Assembly (NCBI GenBank): GCA_028532985.1
Contig: JANCIK010000009.1
Span: 1,674,001 to 1,738,000, forward strand
Origin: Stropharia rugosoannulata
Taxonomy: Eukaryota; Basidiomycota; Agaricomycetes; Agaricales; Strophariaceae
Direction: 5' to 3'
Length of the DNA: 64,000 nt
The notes under the pieces were generated by a model that had not been told where the DNA came from, made no database searches, and worked only from the letters and a program-made list of their open reading frames with translations. A program made the translations under genes and the position numbers. The number at the start of each line of letters is the position of its first letter. Position 1 is the first letter of the stretch. This document shows, in pieces, positions 12,161 to 24,036 of this stretch.

Positions 12161-13031
12161 TCGTCACGTTTTTATGATAAGTTTTGTATCTCGATTTGAG
12201 GTTGAATCAGATTGATCGCACTTTCTTTGCAGCCAATTCTGGTACTATCTAACTATTACACCCTTTGTGCTCTCCAACCCTGCAATTGGCTATTTTAAGT
12301 CCTCCAAAACGTATTTTGATACACTTGAAGACCCGATGGCCAGCTTAGAGGTTTAAGAGTTGCTACGAGGCATTAACTGACTGACATGTAATAACTCATT
12401 GACAATCAGATAGAAGCCTTCTTTCCATACCCCGCGGAATGTATCCGAAACTTGCTTGGTCATTTCATCTTGCTGTTCTAAGTTCCACAGCTCTGTATCA
12501 CAGAGCTGTGTAGGCCTTCGTTAAAGTGAGGTATGTTCTGCGAATTAACTATCCTACGTCATAGGAATACACGCAGTGTGACAGAGTGTGACCAAGTTTA
12601 TACCGGTGCTCGTTCTGTATGTGTTTTAAAACTGTGCTTAATTTATATCCTTTGACCTCCTGATAATGTCGTTCAACACCTTCTTGTTCAACAGGTTGGA
12701 CACGAGTTCGGTCTATTTCAGTACTACAATGCTTGAAGTGTCTGGATGCATCTTCTGTGCTCGAAGCGCTAATAAGAACGACTCTGAACGGCTGCGCTTT
12801 AGCGTATTTCCATGTCACAATGCCTTCAGTCAATGTCATCTGCGACTCTGATTATGGGGTATATTCGGTCTCCATGATACCGCCTGATATTGCTCCTTTA
12901 TTTCTCCTATATTTAAGTTGGAATGTGCCGAAATATGACGGCGTTTCTTCTACGACTGATTGGTTATAGTATCCGCATCTCCATCGGAACTTTGCAATAT
13001 CGCATGACCCAAAGTCTTGTTTAAAAGTATG
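12161..13031. other. Intergenic region between GRASP and the pectin lyase gene
   Basis: About 0.9 kb without a supported gene. It contains one perfect 10-bp inverted repeat (12486-12510) and, at its right end, the lyase promoter. Confidence 0.5.
12486..12510. repeat. Perfect 10-bp inverted repeat, 5-nt loop
   Basis: CACAGCTCTG-TATCA-CAGAGCTGTG forms a perfect hairpin in the gap downstream of GRASP. No run of T follows and its position fits neither gene's ends closely. It could be a dimeric factor site or a 3'-UTR hairpin. Confidence 0.5.
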
Positions 13032-13038
13032 TATAAAA
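13032..13038 (+). promoter_or_regulatory. TATA box of the rhamnogalacturonan lyase gene
   Basis: TATAAAA lies 43 nt upstream of the ATG at 13081. A clear TATA box fits an inducible secreted enzyme and is uncommon before the housekeeping genes in this window. Inferred from sequence. Confidence 0.5.
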
Positions 13039-13080
13039 TGTGCAGAAACTTGTGGTCGGGGTATCACAACCCCCGTCAAG

Positions 13081-15648
13081 ATGCGCGCCACCCTTAGGCA
13101 GTTATTCTATGGTCTTTGTGCCTTCGTTCCTAGTGCCTTAGCGGCCTTTGGTGTCACCACCTCTGGTTCTAATATGGTTGTCGACTCTGGGGCTGGCCTG
13201 GTTACAACAAGTTAGTAATGCCTCATACCTGCCTCATACGACCCTCTTGTGTACTGCTGCTGATTCTTGTATCACTCAAGTAAACACCAGCAATGGAGAT
13301 CTTATTTCACTTTTATTCAACGGGATTCAATTGCAAGATTCTACAAAATTCAGTCAGCTTAGCTCAGGTCTTGGTATGCTTTTTTAAACAAGTTATATGT
13401 GAACAAAGCGCTTACGCCATACCAGGCTCGGCTACTGTGACATCCAGCGTCTCAAATAATATTGCGATAATCACCATACAAACCAGCACTATTGTAAGAA
13501 GCAGTATCCTTAACACGTTTATACTCTTGTCATTTAAACCTCTTTACATTAGACCCATTACTACATCGTCAAATCCGGTGTAAACACCTTGTACATGGGA
13601 ACCTACGCCTCCGCAGAGCCGACTGTCGGTGAACTGCGCTACATTGCTCGCCTTTCGAAGTCAACTGTGCCCAACGGTATCATGAAGAACGGCGAATACG
13701 TCTCCGAAGTCAATGGAGGCACCGCTATTGAAGGCTCAGATGTTTTCCTCCTCGATGGACAGACACGCTCGAAGTTCTACTCTAGTGTAAGCATTTCAAC
13801 TCTACAACTTATGGTGCTGGTGCACTCCGCTAATGTGCATGCAATCAAAGGTCCGCTTCATTCAAGACCAGGTCCATGGTGTTACTGGTACAAATGTCGG
13901 TGTTTACATGATTATACCTGGTGTGGGTTATGAATCCTCGTCGGGTGGTCCATTTTTCAGAGGTAAAGAGTCCAGACTAACCTTTGATTTATCTCGCTTA
14001 GTGGCATTAACTTATTTTATACAATAGACATCGATAATCAAGGAACAGCGCAGCAGGAGCTTTACTTCTACATGAACTCCAACCATGAACAGACGGAGAC
14101 TTACCGTACTGGATTCTTCGGCCCGTCAGTCTGTCTTGTGCTCAGCATCCGTGCTCCTGTTTATATTGCGTTATTTTTAGATATGCTATGGCCGTTACGA
14201 CAGGCTCTGCTCCTTCCGCATCTCTCGACACTTCATTCATGGATAACCTTGGCCTCCAAGGTTATCTGTCCGCTTCTAATCGAGGCACAGTGTCGGGCTC
14301 GTATTCAGGAACGCTTTCTGGACAACCTGTCACCATTGCCTTGAATGTAAGGATTCTAGATCATTCCAAGTTGGTTAAGAATTGACGGTATTCTCTTCAG
14401 AATTCAGCTGCTCAATATTGGATTTCTGGCTCGGGGTTAGAATTTGTCCAAAGACTTATTATATGCACACTAACTCGTATATTTGAATCCTCAGTGGAAG
14501 TTTCACGCGCAACATGGTGAAGCCTGGAACTTATGGTGTGACGCTCTTCCAAGGAGAAATTGCTGCCGGATCTGGCAAGGTAACAGTCAATGCTGGACAG
14601 ACAGCTTCTGTCACCTTGTCAACCACGCTCAGCAAACCGTCGACCATTTGGTCAATTGGTACGTGTCTTGCTAGTGAACGTGATAGCAGCTATTGATCTT
14701 TCTCGTGACTAGGTACTGTTGATGGGACACCAGCTGGGTCTGTTGTGTTCCCTTCGTCTTGTTGTAAACCCCCATTTTGACCATGCGATTTAAGTTTCTT
14801 AAATGCCGACAAGATAGAGACCATGCACCCGTTAGTCCTTTGTTTTTTCTAGCTTTTAAACAATGCGACTTAGTCCATTGTATTTGTCCAGGTCTGATAC
14901 TAGAATGAGCTCCTGGGGCCCAGTCACCTTTACAGTTGGATCTAGCTCTGTATCATCCTTCCCCATGGCACAGTTCAAAGACGTCAGTTCCTGTCTCCTT
15001 TAACGTTCATGTTTCGAACCTGTTTGTAGGTCAACAACCCAACTACCATCAAGTGGACAGCTTCGACATCCCAGATCGGTAAGGATATTCACGCACCACC
15101 GCATTATATGTAAGGGACGTAGATGATTTATTATTCATGAAACAGGTGCTCGTACGTTGCGTATCCGTACAACTTCGGCTTTTGCAGGAGGAAGACCACA
15201 AGTTACTGTCAATTCGTGGACTTCTTCTGCCCCCGCTGGTAGGCCCTAATTCTGGTATTTTACCCTCTCGGCTGATTTAAAACAATAGCCCCCCCTGCAG
15301 TTGATTCTCGAGGGTAACGCGTCTTTTTATACTATGAGTTACTTATCCATAAAATTATCATTTAATGATAGTGTCACGCGTGGAACTTGGAGAGGTCTGA
15401 ATCAAGTCTGTGGGTATTGGGATCCACCCAAACGTTTGAAATTGATTTAACATTGTTACAAAGATGACTTTGCAATCCCTTCAGGCATGCTAGACCATGA
15501 TGCATAATTAAGTTCTCACTCATGTGAATTTTCATCAGGAACTCTGGTTGCCGGATCCAACACTATTGCCATCAACGTTATAAGTGGAAGCTCAGGCGAT
15601 GTATTCCTCAGCCCTAACTACGTCTATGATTCCGTCGAGCTTTTCTAA
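13081..15648 (+). CDS. Secreted rhamnogalacturonan lyase, polysaccharide lyase family 4 (528 aa)
   Basis: Eighteen exons join to 528 aa, close to the about 527 aa of Aspergillus rhamnogalacturonase B: 13081..13210, 13281..13373, 13426..13493, 13553..13786, 13851..13962, 14028..14124, 14181..14346, 14401..14435, 14495..14658, 14713..14737, 14794..14829, 14892..14982, 15030..15078, 15146..15238, 15289..15313, 15372..15409, 15464..15484, 15539..15648. It cleaves the rhamnose-galacturonate backbone of pectin by beta-elimination. A signal peptide covers residues 1-20. Family blocks include [71 protein letters not shown] and the carbohydrate-binding-like end [21 protein letters not shown]171 (RSKFYS) and H232 (SNHEQ) align with the Lys and His catalytic pair known in this family. 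Intron 17 (15485-15538) has a GC donor. Confidence 0.95.
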
Positions 15649-15766
15649 TGGTTAACTAATTGGTTTTTCAAATCTGTCTGTCCCTTTCCATCAACGTATA
15701 CACGACCTTTACAGGATTTCTCAATAATAAGAAGACACAAACATGGGTGGAAAATACATTGTAAGC

Positions 15767-18134
15767 CTAGAAAACTGGTTCATTGACTTTATCTGGGGGT
15801 TGGGAAGTAAGGTTTGGAGACGAGGGCTTGAACTCTAGGCTTTGGACGATAACAGGCCATACTGATAGGAATAAGTGTTTGTATAAAAATAAAAAAAACT
15901 ATAATGTAAAGCATGCTGACCTTCTTCAAACCCTGGATGACGTCCATTGCGAATTTGTACCCAGACATGCTTCATGGTATCCGAGGAACGTATTTCGTGC
16001 CAATTGGCTAAGAAATAATCTATTTCGACCTACCACGAAATGATTAATGTTTGGAATTTATGTTGATTGAATTAACGAACCTTCCGAATGGCCTCGAAGG
16101 AGGCTGCAAAGGGCGAAAAAACTTCATAAGCAATATTCTCAACTGTTAGGGACTTCGTGATATGCTGCAGACTTCGTTAGGTATCATTATGAATATACTA
16201 GGAGCTATTACCAACCTGTGCTGCACGCTCCTTAAGCTCGACCAAATCTAGCCCTAAAACACTATCATTATATGCTGAAAGAATACAAGAAATCAAACTT
16301 ACTATCCGCAATACGATAAATTGACTTGGCTGAACACGGAGCTGGCCTGCCTGGATTTTTTTGCATCCAAGCCTTGATCCACTCTGTACGACTGGGCAAA
16401 TTGTCTTGTTGCGAAATGCCTTTGTTATTAGGTATTTGAGATCCTTCTGAAGGGGTGGTCGGTTCACTGTCCATAGGTGTGTCTGTACCGTCATCAACCC
16501 TGATTCCAATGAACGAGGATGAAAGCGGAGCGAAAACAATGTTATCTGTGTAAAGCTAAATTGGATGTCAATATCTTAACAAAATGCATAATGGGTTAAA
16601 AACACATAGTATAACATAGCCTTGTACGTTGTGTATGCGACATCTTTGACAACAATTGTCATCTTTGATGTATTGCCCGTTAAATATGATTTTTCCGCGT
16701 TCGAGTTGAGAGGGACCAATTGAATTTGTGGACTCGGGGCCTGAGGATCAGCAGATTGTGCTCCATCATTTTCAACCTTGTCCCAGTCCAACTGAGAGTC
16801 TGAAAGCAGAATGGATGTCTCTGCTTCCCCAACCACAGGGGAGAGCGAATGGCCATCGATTTGCATAGCGTCAGGTCGATTGCTGTCGTCATCAAACTCA
16901 TTATCAGAATCTTCAAATTCATCGAGGAGGAGGGTGAGCTGTGGGGGACTTCGCCTGATATCGCGAGCATTTGACTTCGGTGTTTGATTTGTGTCATCGA
17001 CACCTAACCCAGATCCTTCAATGAAATTGGAGTTGAACACTAAAGAAATACATGGAAACGCAATAAGCGATTAATTCGCAAAATCTGATATGCTGAACTC
17101 ACTTGTTTGGAAGTAATCAGCACGTTGAAGTAGTTTCTTCGATGCCCATATTGTCGACCCTCTGCTAATCGGTCTCCCTCGCCTTGGAATCACAAATTGA
17201 ACATCTGAGTAAAGAGGGTCATCCAATAGTGCCCCTACTGTTTCCAAGAGAGCTTTAGGGACGGGTTGGCGAGGAATCGTGTAGGCAGGTGGTGTTCTGG
17301 GGGAAGAAGTTATAGTACAAATTATAACAAAAGCATCCTGAGATTTAACAGGCATGGATTGATAGTAGACGTTATCTCGCCTGGCAAATTGGGCCCTGCA
17401 TACAGTAACAGTGAGAGTATGATCTTAAGGTAGACGCTCCTGTTCTTACCAGCCCCAGTTCGCCGTCTAAATAAATCTTGTTACAAGGTTGCATAAATGA
17501 TCGAATAACAGTAAACTTACCTTCCAGGTAAAAGAATGGTTATGAGCTTCCTTCGGGTTAGAAAGTGGGCCTCCTTTACCAACGCTGTAGATGGCGTGAT
17601 ATCAATATCAGAACAGAGGGATATACAAGAAATTGGTATCTTACTTGCGAAGCTCGAAGCTGAATTTATAAACACCATCTCTGACCCATCTATAAGTCAG
17701 GCATCAGCAAGATATCCACGGTATACACATACACTGTACATGCATAACCAACCTTCCTGAGTCCCCCAGAGCAGCTTCTTTCTCTTCAGGTGTAGGCTAT
17801 TGTATGCTTAAGTATATATAACTCGTATCAAAGAAGTTGCCTTACCTCACAAGAAAGATACAAGCTAACAAATCCTCCGTTATCGCTACCTTCAGGCTTC
17901 GTTTGGCCAGCATTTGCATAGAATAGTATCTAATAAAGGCAGCATTTTCTCAACCTAAGTTTACTTGATCCTAGGCTGCTCATTCACCTGCCATCGATTA
18001 TTTCCAAATCTCATGGACTTGGTTACCTTTGACTTCTTTTCTCCTTTCGTAGAATCAAAGAGGTTCTTCAGTCCTTTTAAAGTCCATTCGAATGTCATGG
18101 TAGCAGCTTCCGTATACTCAGAGACGACGTCCAT
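15767..18134 (-). CDS. MATH-BTB domain protein (568 aa) with acidic insert
   Basis: Thirteen exons (17988..18134, 17846..17929, 17753..17796, 17645..17689, 17521..17584, 17450..17466, 17103..17395, 16606..17039, 16303..16555, 16216..16253, 16081..16164, 15921..16029, 15767..15861) give 568 aa. Residues about 10-165 form a MATH-type fold (TFEWTLKGLKNLF, RWQILFYANAG, FVSLYLSCE, VYKFSFEL, HSFTW). The BTB/POZ half starts at about 192 (DPLYSDVQFVIPRRGR, LLQRADYFQTMFNSNF) and resumes at about 360 (VAYTTYKAMLYYLYTDNIVFAPLSSSF). Between these lies a 115-residue acidic, Ser-rich insert (ELDEFEDSDNEFDDD-like). The end shows a BACK-like helix region (LDLVELKERAAQHI). MATH-BTB proteins usually present substrates to Cullin-3; that role is inferred. 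It converges on the lyase gene with a 118-bp gap. Confidence 0.88.
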
Positions 18135-18319
18135 AACTAAGTCAGAGCAGATCTCAGTTTGTATGAGCGTGGCAGGTGCACTGTGCAGGTGTTCAGGTTT
18201 TCAAAATGGCATGTAATACAGGAGTTACACAATAGCTAAATTGCGGCGCGCATGAGGCTGCCGCTCCGAATAGGGGTCAGTACACAATCATCACGTGTAC
18301 AATGTACCATGACAGGCTA

Positions 18320-18327
18320 TGACGTCA
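18320..18327. promoter_or_regulatory. TGACGTCA (CRE/ATF-type palindrome)
   Basis: A second perfect CRE in the window, 186 bp upstream of the MATH-BTB start. A CACGTG E-box core sits nearby at 18292-18297. Function inferred only. Confidence 0.4.
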
Positions 18328-19721
18328 GTTCAATGAACCGTCTCAGGACCCCGGATAATCCCCTTGGAGGTCAGTCAGGAAAATAGGTGTTTTTCGCCCT
18401 ATTCAGGTGGACAGATTTTGAGCAAAAATGACCTGTTCCGTGTGTTTCTTATCTGACCTTCCAAAATTTGAATTTTGCACCACATTATTTATATAATACA
18501 CAAAATAATTTTTCAGTTACATAAGCGGGATATTCCTCGTCTCCTTCGTTGTGCCCACTGCCCACCTCTCTTTTCCCTTACAAGCAGTTGGTTGACTATC
18601 ACAACTAGCCTGTCTCTCTGTGATGCTAATATCTCCCACACATAAAAGAAGCACGGCTCAGTCAACTCTTCAAAAGTCGTACTGTCAATTGATGTTTCTT
18701 GGATATATCTTCTTGATTTCTTCCCTGTAATCTACTAAGAAAGTTTGTTTGAAGAGCTTGCTTGATATTAGCAGATTGAGAAAGGATATCATCTACTGTA
18801 TGTAATCAGGTACTCGGTCACACCATGTACTCGGTCAGTACATGATTCAGAGAGTTTCTCAAGCTGGAATGCCTATTTTTTTTTTCCAAAGTGCTCTAGA
18901 TAAGCTTTCTTCAGTTTTATGTGTCGAAAGAATCAGGCTATTTACTCTCTTTTTCATGTGTAAAAAGTCTTAAAAAATGTGAGATTCCTGGAATTCGGCT
19001 ATTTCCTTAATCCGGCTGACTGTAATTAGAAGTGAAGTCAACTTGCGGTAACATGTAATGATTTTTTGCACATAAGTAAGCCAAAATTGGACTGACCGAG
19101 TACGCGATAATGAGTTAATTTCTCCGCTTTTACACTTTTCAATTTTCTTGGTTCCCTCAGGCATACTACAGATTCAACAAAGCTTTTATCTATTATTGAA
19201 TTTGTATTCCAACCTCCTGACAAAGTTTCAAAGCATGTAAACAAGTGCTTACGCAGATATAGAGAAAATAGTTTTACCTGACCGAGTTCCCGATTACGTA
19301 CAGTAGTAGAATCTACAAACTATTAGATAAACAATGGAAAAACAACTTTGTTAAAAGGAATGCAAAAGCCACAGAGCCAATATTCATCCAGAGAAGCCTT
19401 TGCTGGATGATCAAAGGATAATGTTTAAATGGCGCGGTCTCCGACAAGCGTTGGACTTGGACAAAGGTAAGTCCCGGGTGGACATTTCTAACATTTGGCA
19501 CTGCTGGCAGTAGCCAGTTCTTTGTTGGAAAAAATGTAAAAAGTTGTATAATATGTTTAGAAGAATCCCTTTTACCAGCCGAAATACGTACCTCTGAGAA
19601 AGATACAATACGTTTTATCCCATTTTTACCCAGCATGAACTGATGGACGCCAGCAGTGTGGGTACATTATGTCCAAGTAGTTACAACTTGCAATAAATAC
19701 TAAACAGGCTCATTTGCCACC
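18328..19721. other. Intergenic region holding a MITE
   Basis: 1.4 kb without supported genes between two minus-strand genes. About one third is the TIR element at 18796-19303. The remainder is AT-rich with pyrimidine runs. Confidence 0.6.
18796..19303. mobile_element. MITE-like element with TA target duplication (Tc1/mariner-type), 508 bp
   Basis: The left end (18793-18820) and the reverse complement of the right end (19279-19306) agree at 25 of 28 positions, reading CTACTGTA(T/C)GTAATC(A/G)GG(T/A)ACTCGGTCA. A TA dinucleotide flanks each end (18794-18795 and 19304-19305), as expected for Tc1/mariner/pogo insertions. The element proper then begins CTGTA and ends TACAG. A second, internal inverted pair, TACTCGGTCAG, lies at 18828-18838 and 19092-19102. 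There is no transposase frame, so the element is non-autonomous. Confidence 0.75.
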
Positions 19722-22700
19722 TCACTTACTCTCAAGCATCTTCCTAAAGTCGTCTTGTCCTTTACCACCAGATGCTGCAGACAACTGAGACTGCCCCACA
19801 GATGATCGACTGATTACGCTGGCTCCAGACTTTTTGAATCCAAGTCCCGCTTTGGGCTTTGATGGCCCGAGCCGCCTTGGCTTAAATAGGGCTGGACCTT
19901 CATTCTTTTCAGTCACTACAGCCGCGCGAGAGACTGCTGGTATATCTTCAACCAGTTCTAGAGTATTACCGTTGAATATAAAGGGTTCAGGTCGCAGTAA
20001 AAGGCGTCCTGCGTCCTGTCAAAAATTACAGTCAGCAACATTTTAGCCACACAGAAGATAAGCGTACTGCGGCGTTCTCAAGCTCAACAACAGCCTCTTG
20101 CTTTTCGTTGAATACCTCAACGCGTTTCACTTGTGTGATCTTTTCCAACGCTTGCTGTAACAAGCCCTCCTGCGTTCCTGGTGGAAGATTCTTGATGCGG
20201 ACAGACCGACTTCGTGCCTCTGCTATTCGACTGAGTCCAATTTCCGATCTGATGTACGTTAGTGGTTAGTATACAAAAATAATATTAGCACCGTAGCTTT
20301 AGCATTCACCTGTGCTTAGCTTTGACACGGGGATCAGCAAGGGTTACTGCTATTCGGCGCTTTTTTAGCTCATGATTGTTGGCGGCCAAGGATTTGTGTG
20401 CATCAGCCTGCAATGATAATGAATTCAGGGAATCGATAATCAATGCATCTGCAGCATTCGTACCACGTTTTCATACTCTACAAAAGCGAAGCCCCTAGCA
20501 TGACCGCTGTCGTCGAGAGCCATCCTTACGTCTTTAATAGGACCGTACTGCAATCTCCTGGTTAGCTGGTATCGACAATAAAGTGGTACACTCACAGTTG
20601 AGAACACCTTCTCTAGGTCTGCTTTATTCGTATATCTACTCAGCCCGGCGATATATATTTCTTTCTCATTAGCATCCTGATCCGTCCTTTCCTTCTTGCG
20701 TTCTGGATTGGATATATAGACACTGAGGGGCAGATTGGGTTCCAGCTCACGCCCATGTAGTTCGAGGGAGGCTTCGGCATCCGCCTAGGATGCAAGAAAT
20801 GTCAATGAAAGAATCTGATTTGATGCAGTTGAACGTACAGGGGAAGTGAATTGCACATAGCAAAATCGACGCGTCGTCTTGAACTTCTTGCTAGGCCATC
20901 GGACATCAAATATGCTTCCATACTTGCAAAGGGCAGTCAGGATGAGTTTATCCATAGGAGTGCAATGACTACCTTGCCAAATAAGTCGCGAATGAATTTG
21001 TCGTCTGTGGACTCTGGGAAGTTGGTGACATAAAGAGTAGACTGCCATGCAAGGTGGACCGAAATTTCTTGACCGTGAACTCTTTTCTTATCTTTGGTCA
21101 GTGCTGTAGGTACATCATCCTATATCTTGTGAGTTATCTACATTGAAGCAAGTATTTAGGTAGTCTTACTCTGCTGACAAACTCCACAGTAGCAACGAGA
21201 GAAGTGGGAAGGGAAGTAAGCTTGATTTCCCGTATTTCACCGCACTACAAGGTAATGAGAAAAAAGATCCTTAATAGTGAATGAAGTAGTCAATACGTAC
21301 ATCTATAAACAAGTTGTACAGGTCTCCTTCTGACGTACCACCTGGCAAAGCAGCAATGAAAACAGTCGAATTTTCCCGGTCCCTAATCAGCACCACTCAG
21401 TATTAATATTGAAATCAAAGCAAAACGCTTGTGCTAAACCTTTTAAGTAAAGGTAAATTTTGTTCTATAGACATTAGAAAATTAGACAGGATAAATGCTA
21501 CAAAATAATCACTGGGAACGAACCAACTCGGGCCTTCTTATGACTCTCAGAAGGTAAATCATCATCGGCGTGTCTCTTATTGCCACGACCCGCTGGTGTT
21601 TCATTAGGTTCATCAATCTCCATAGGTGCTTCTACGGCGGCGGTTGTAGAAGTAGGCACATTTGTGACGGCGGCCTGCTCGCTTAGTTGAGAATTCACCG
21701 ACGTTTGATACGCTGCCGTATCTTCATATGCCTTTGTAACTTCCTACAACACGATTTAGCATAGGTCCCAGACCACCAAGAAACTTGAAAATGACCTTTG
21801 CTCGCCTCATATTTGTTTGGTATTGAGCGCTTTCAATTTTGTCCAGGCAACTCTCGATCTCTTCAACGGAACCATGACTATGTTCAAACACCAGCCATGC
21901 CTCCCAAAGTGCCTCCGGCCAATCAAGACTTTTGCTATGAGTGTCTGAAAAGACTTTACGAGATTCTTCGTATCTCTGATGTTTTCTAAGTGTGGGCTTT
22001 GTCAAAGTGTGTCATTGATGAAGGGACAACGACTCGTACATGAGAGAATCAGTATAGTTCAACCACACTTGATAACTTGATTTTGAGTGCTTAGCAGCAG
22101 CTTTCCAAACATCGAAGATGCTGTCTACCAGACCGGCACGCTCGTACTATAGTACCAACGGGTGTGTAAGCACAAGCTAAGTTAATAGTCGTTACACATA
22201 CAACTTGAATAAGGAATTTCTCGAGCCGCAACTTTGGATCGATTTGCTTAGATGCTAAAGAAGTTCAATCATAGATCCCCGATATGATTAAACAAAGAAA
22301 TACCGTCATATGCCATGGCAATACCACCTTCCAGAACGCCTATAAGGGTGGGTAAAGTATCTTCGTCTGTTTGGCCAACATTCGTAATTTGCTTTATAAA
22401 GCAGTAAAATAACGTTCTAACCTGCATCGCCGCGCTCAGCTTTACGCTTCTCGTATCCCGCCCTTGCTAAGACAAGGGGTGCCAATTCATCAATGTCCGT
22501 TTGTACAAGCTTAGTCTCCAGAGCGCGGTCATAAATGTCTGCGGAAACAATGACATTGTGAGAAGGAAAATGTTTCGAAAGTTCAAGTAGTACAGACCTG
22601 GTATGCTTTCGACGTCTTCGGGAAGATCTTCTGTGCTTTCCTTTGGATGTCTTTGTTACGCAAGGGTAGCCGGCAACGAATGACACATACCAAAAATCGA

Positions 22701-24036
22701 ATGTATCGAGACCAGACTTCGCCCGAGCTCGGAACACTCCTCACAGCGCGCCTGTATACATCCAATTGTTCCTCCACTTCCAGATCAAGAATTCTCTGAA
22801 CGGCATGTAAGGCAAAGAAGCGGCCACCAGAAGATGACTTACGACAGCATCACAGTAACTTGACCAAAACATCTTCAACGCTTGCTGAGCCCCACTTTCT
22901 TCTGAGTATTGTCTTTTGGCTGCTTCAGCAATGGCCCTTTCATATATGCCTCGAGTTACAAAGATATCAGGATGTTTTGCTCGACGTTCATAACCTACGG
23001 CCTGATGGTATGCATTGAGGGAACCTATTGTATCCGCCTAAAATACTGTCAAGCAATTAGGTTTAGCACTTAGAGAGACACAACATACAATGATTGTTTC
23101 CAGACGTTGTCTACGATCCAAATTACGAATGCTTTGTCCGCGAACCTTGGATGCCGCAACAAGGAGCGATTCGTAGTCTTGAGACGGGAGATAATTTGTG
23201 GTGAATGTGGAGTACGTTTGAAAGGTTTCTTCAATATCTGATAAGGGTATTAGTATCTGTGGAGGCTGTAAGAAGTAAACTTCACTTACTAGGGTGCGGT
23301 TGCTGCAGACGCTTTAACAAGAATTCTTGTACATGCCGGATTAATTCTGGCCTAGAGCACCCAAAGTCATTCATTTGATTCCTTCGAGAAGGTGGAAGTT
23401 TATGACGTACCGCTCTTGCGGAGTTGAATTCTCTAACATTTCAAGTTCCCAGTCTCTTTGAATGTCCCAAAGATTAGGGCTCTGTTATTGCTGCAATCAG
23501 CATAACACTGTGTATAGTAAATTTACCATACCTGCATGATATGAATCACTCCTTTAGACACAACATCGCTTATAGCCTGTCTCGTCCAGGATGTACTGAA
23601 CGCGTCTCCAAGGGCAACAGGCTTCATATGTTCTCCAGAAGCATACATTGCATGTCGTTCAATTAACAAATCCAAATGTTTTCTAAGAATGGGAATAGCT
23701 GGCCTAATTCAGTATTCAAGATTACTGCACGCATCAATTGAGCATACACAGATAGTCATTTTCCGCTTGAGAGTAAAGTGCAAGCAATTCCTCCAGTCCT
23801 TGTTGTGTATCCATATCGACTGCTTTCTCTTTCGCGGTAAGTAACGGTATCCAGACTTCATCTGGAGCAGACAGAAACTGAATCATCATTTCCATTGCCG
23901 ACTGCACCTCCCCTTCCAGGCCTTTTTCGGATTGCGCCAACTTGATGTGTCGTGCATGGAGAGCCACATCGTATGGTTTTTCAGCGACTGCAGTCAACAC
24001 CTCGGCAAAGGCATTCAATGAGTCAGATTCGTTCAT
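19722..24036 (-). CDS. SART3/Prp24-like U4/U6 snRNP assembly factor (1030 aa)
   Basis: Twenty-four exons join in frame: 23750..24036, 23532..23703, 23411..23481, 23290..23351, 23089..23237, 22843..23037, 22691..22795, 22598..22640, 22422..22538, 22304..22366, 22202..22254, 22040..22146, 21796..21985, 21524..21743, 21440..21464, 21301..21382, 21170..21244, 20973..21119, 20839..20922, 20596..20784, 20464..20547, 20310..20407, 20068..20248, 19722..20015. Residues 1-560 are HAT (half-TPR) helices (VWSRYIRFL, YQVWLNYTDSL, ALWEAWLVFEHSHG). A basic, nuclear-localisation-type stretch precedes four RRMs: about 620 (STVFIAALPGG), 700 (STLYVTNFPES), 795 (EIYIAGLSRYTN) and 888 (SVRIKNLPPGT). The last residues, GKGQDDFRKMLESK, match the Lsm-binding tail of Prp24/SART3. 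The protein anneals U4 to U6 snRNA and recycles snRNPs in the nucleus. The layout combines animal SART3 (HAT) with yeast Prp24 (four RRMs). Confidence 0.92.

Noticed and set aside
16275..16302. Short intron (28 nt) in the MATH-BTB gene
   Set aside because: Too short. Using the next TTTTAG gives a 49-nt intron and restores the conserved ADRLDLVELKERA helix.
22343..22421. An 82-nt intron or a GT-TG intron in the SART3-like gene
   Set aside because: A canonical CAG acceptor at 22367 gives a 55-nt intron and keeps the coding-like DEDTLPTLIG segment.
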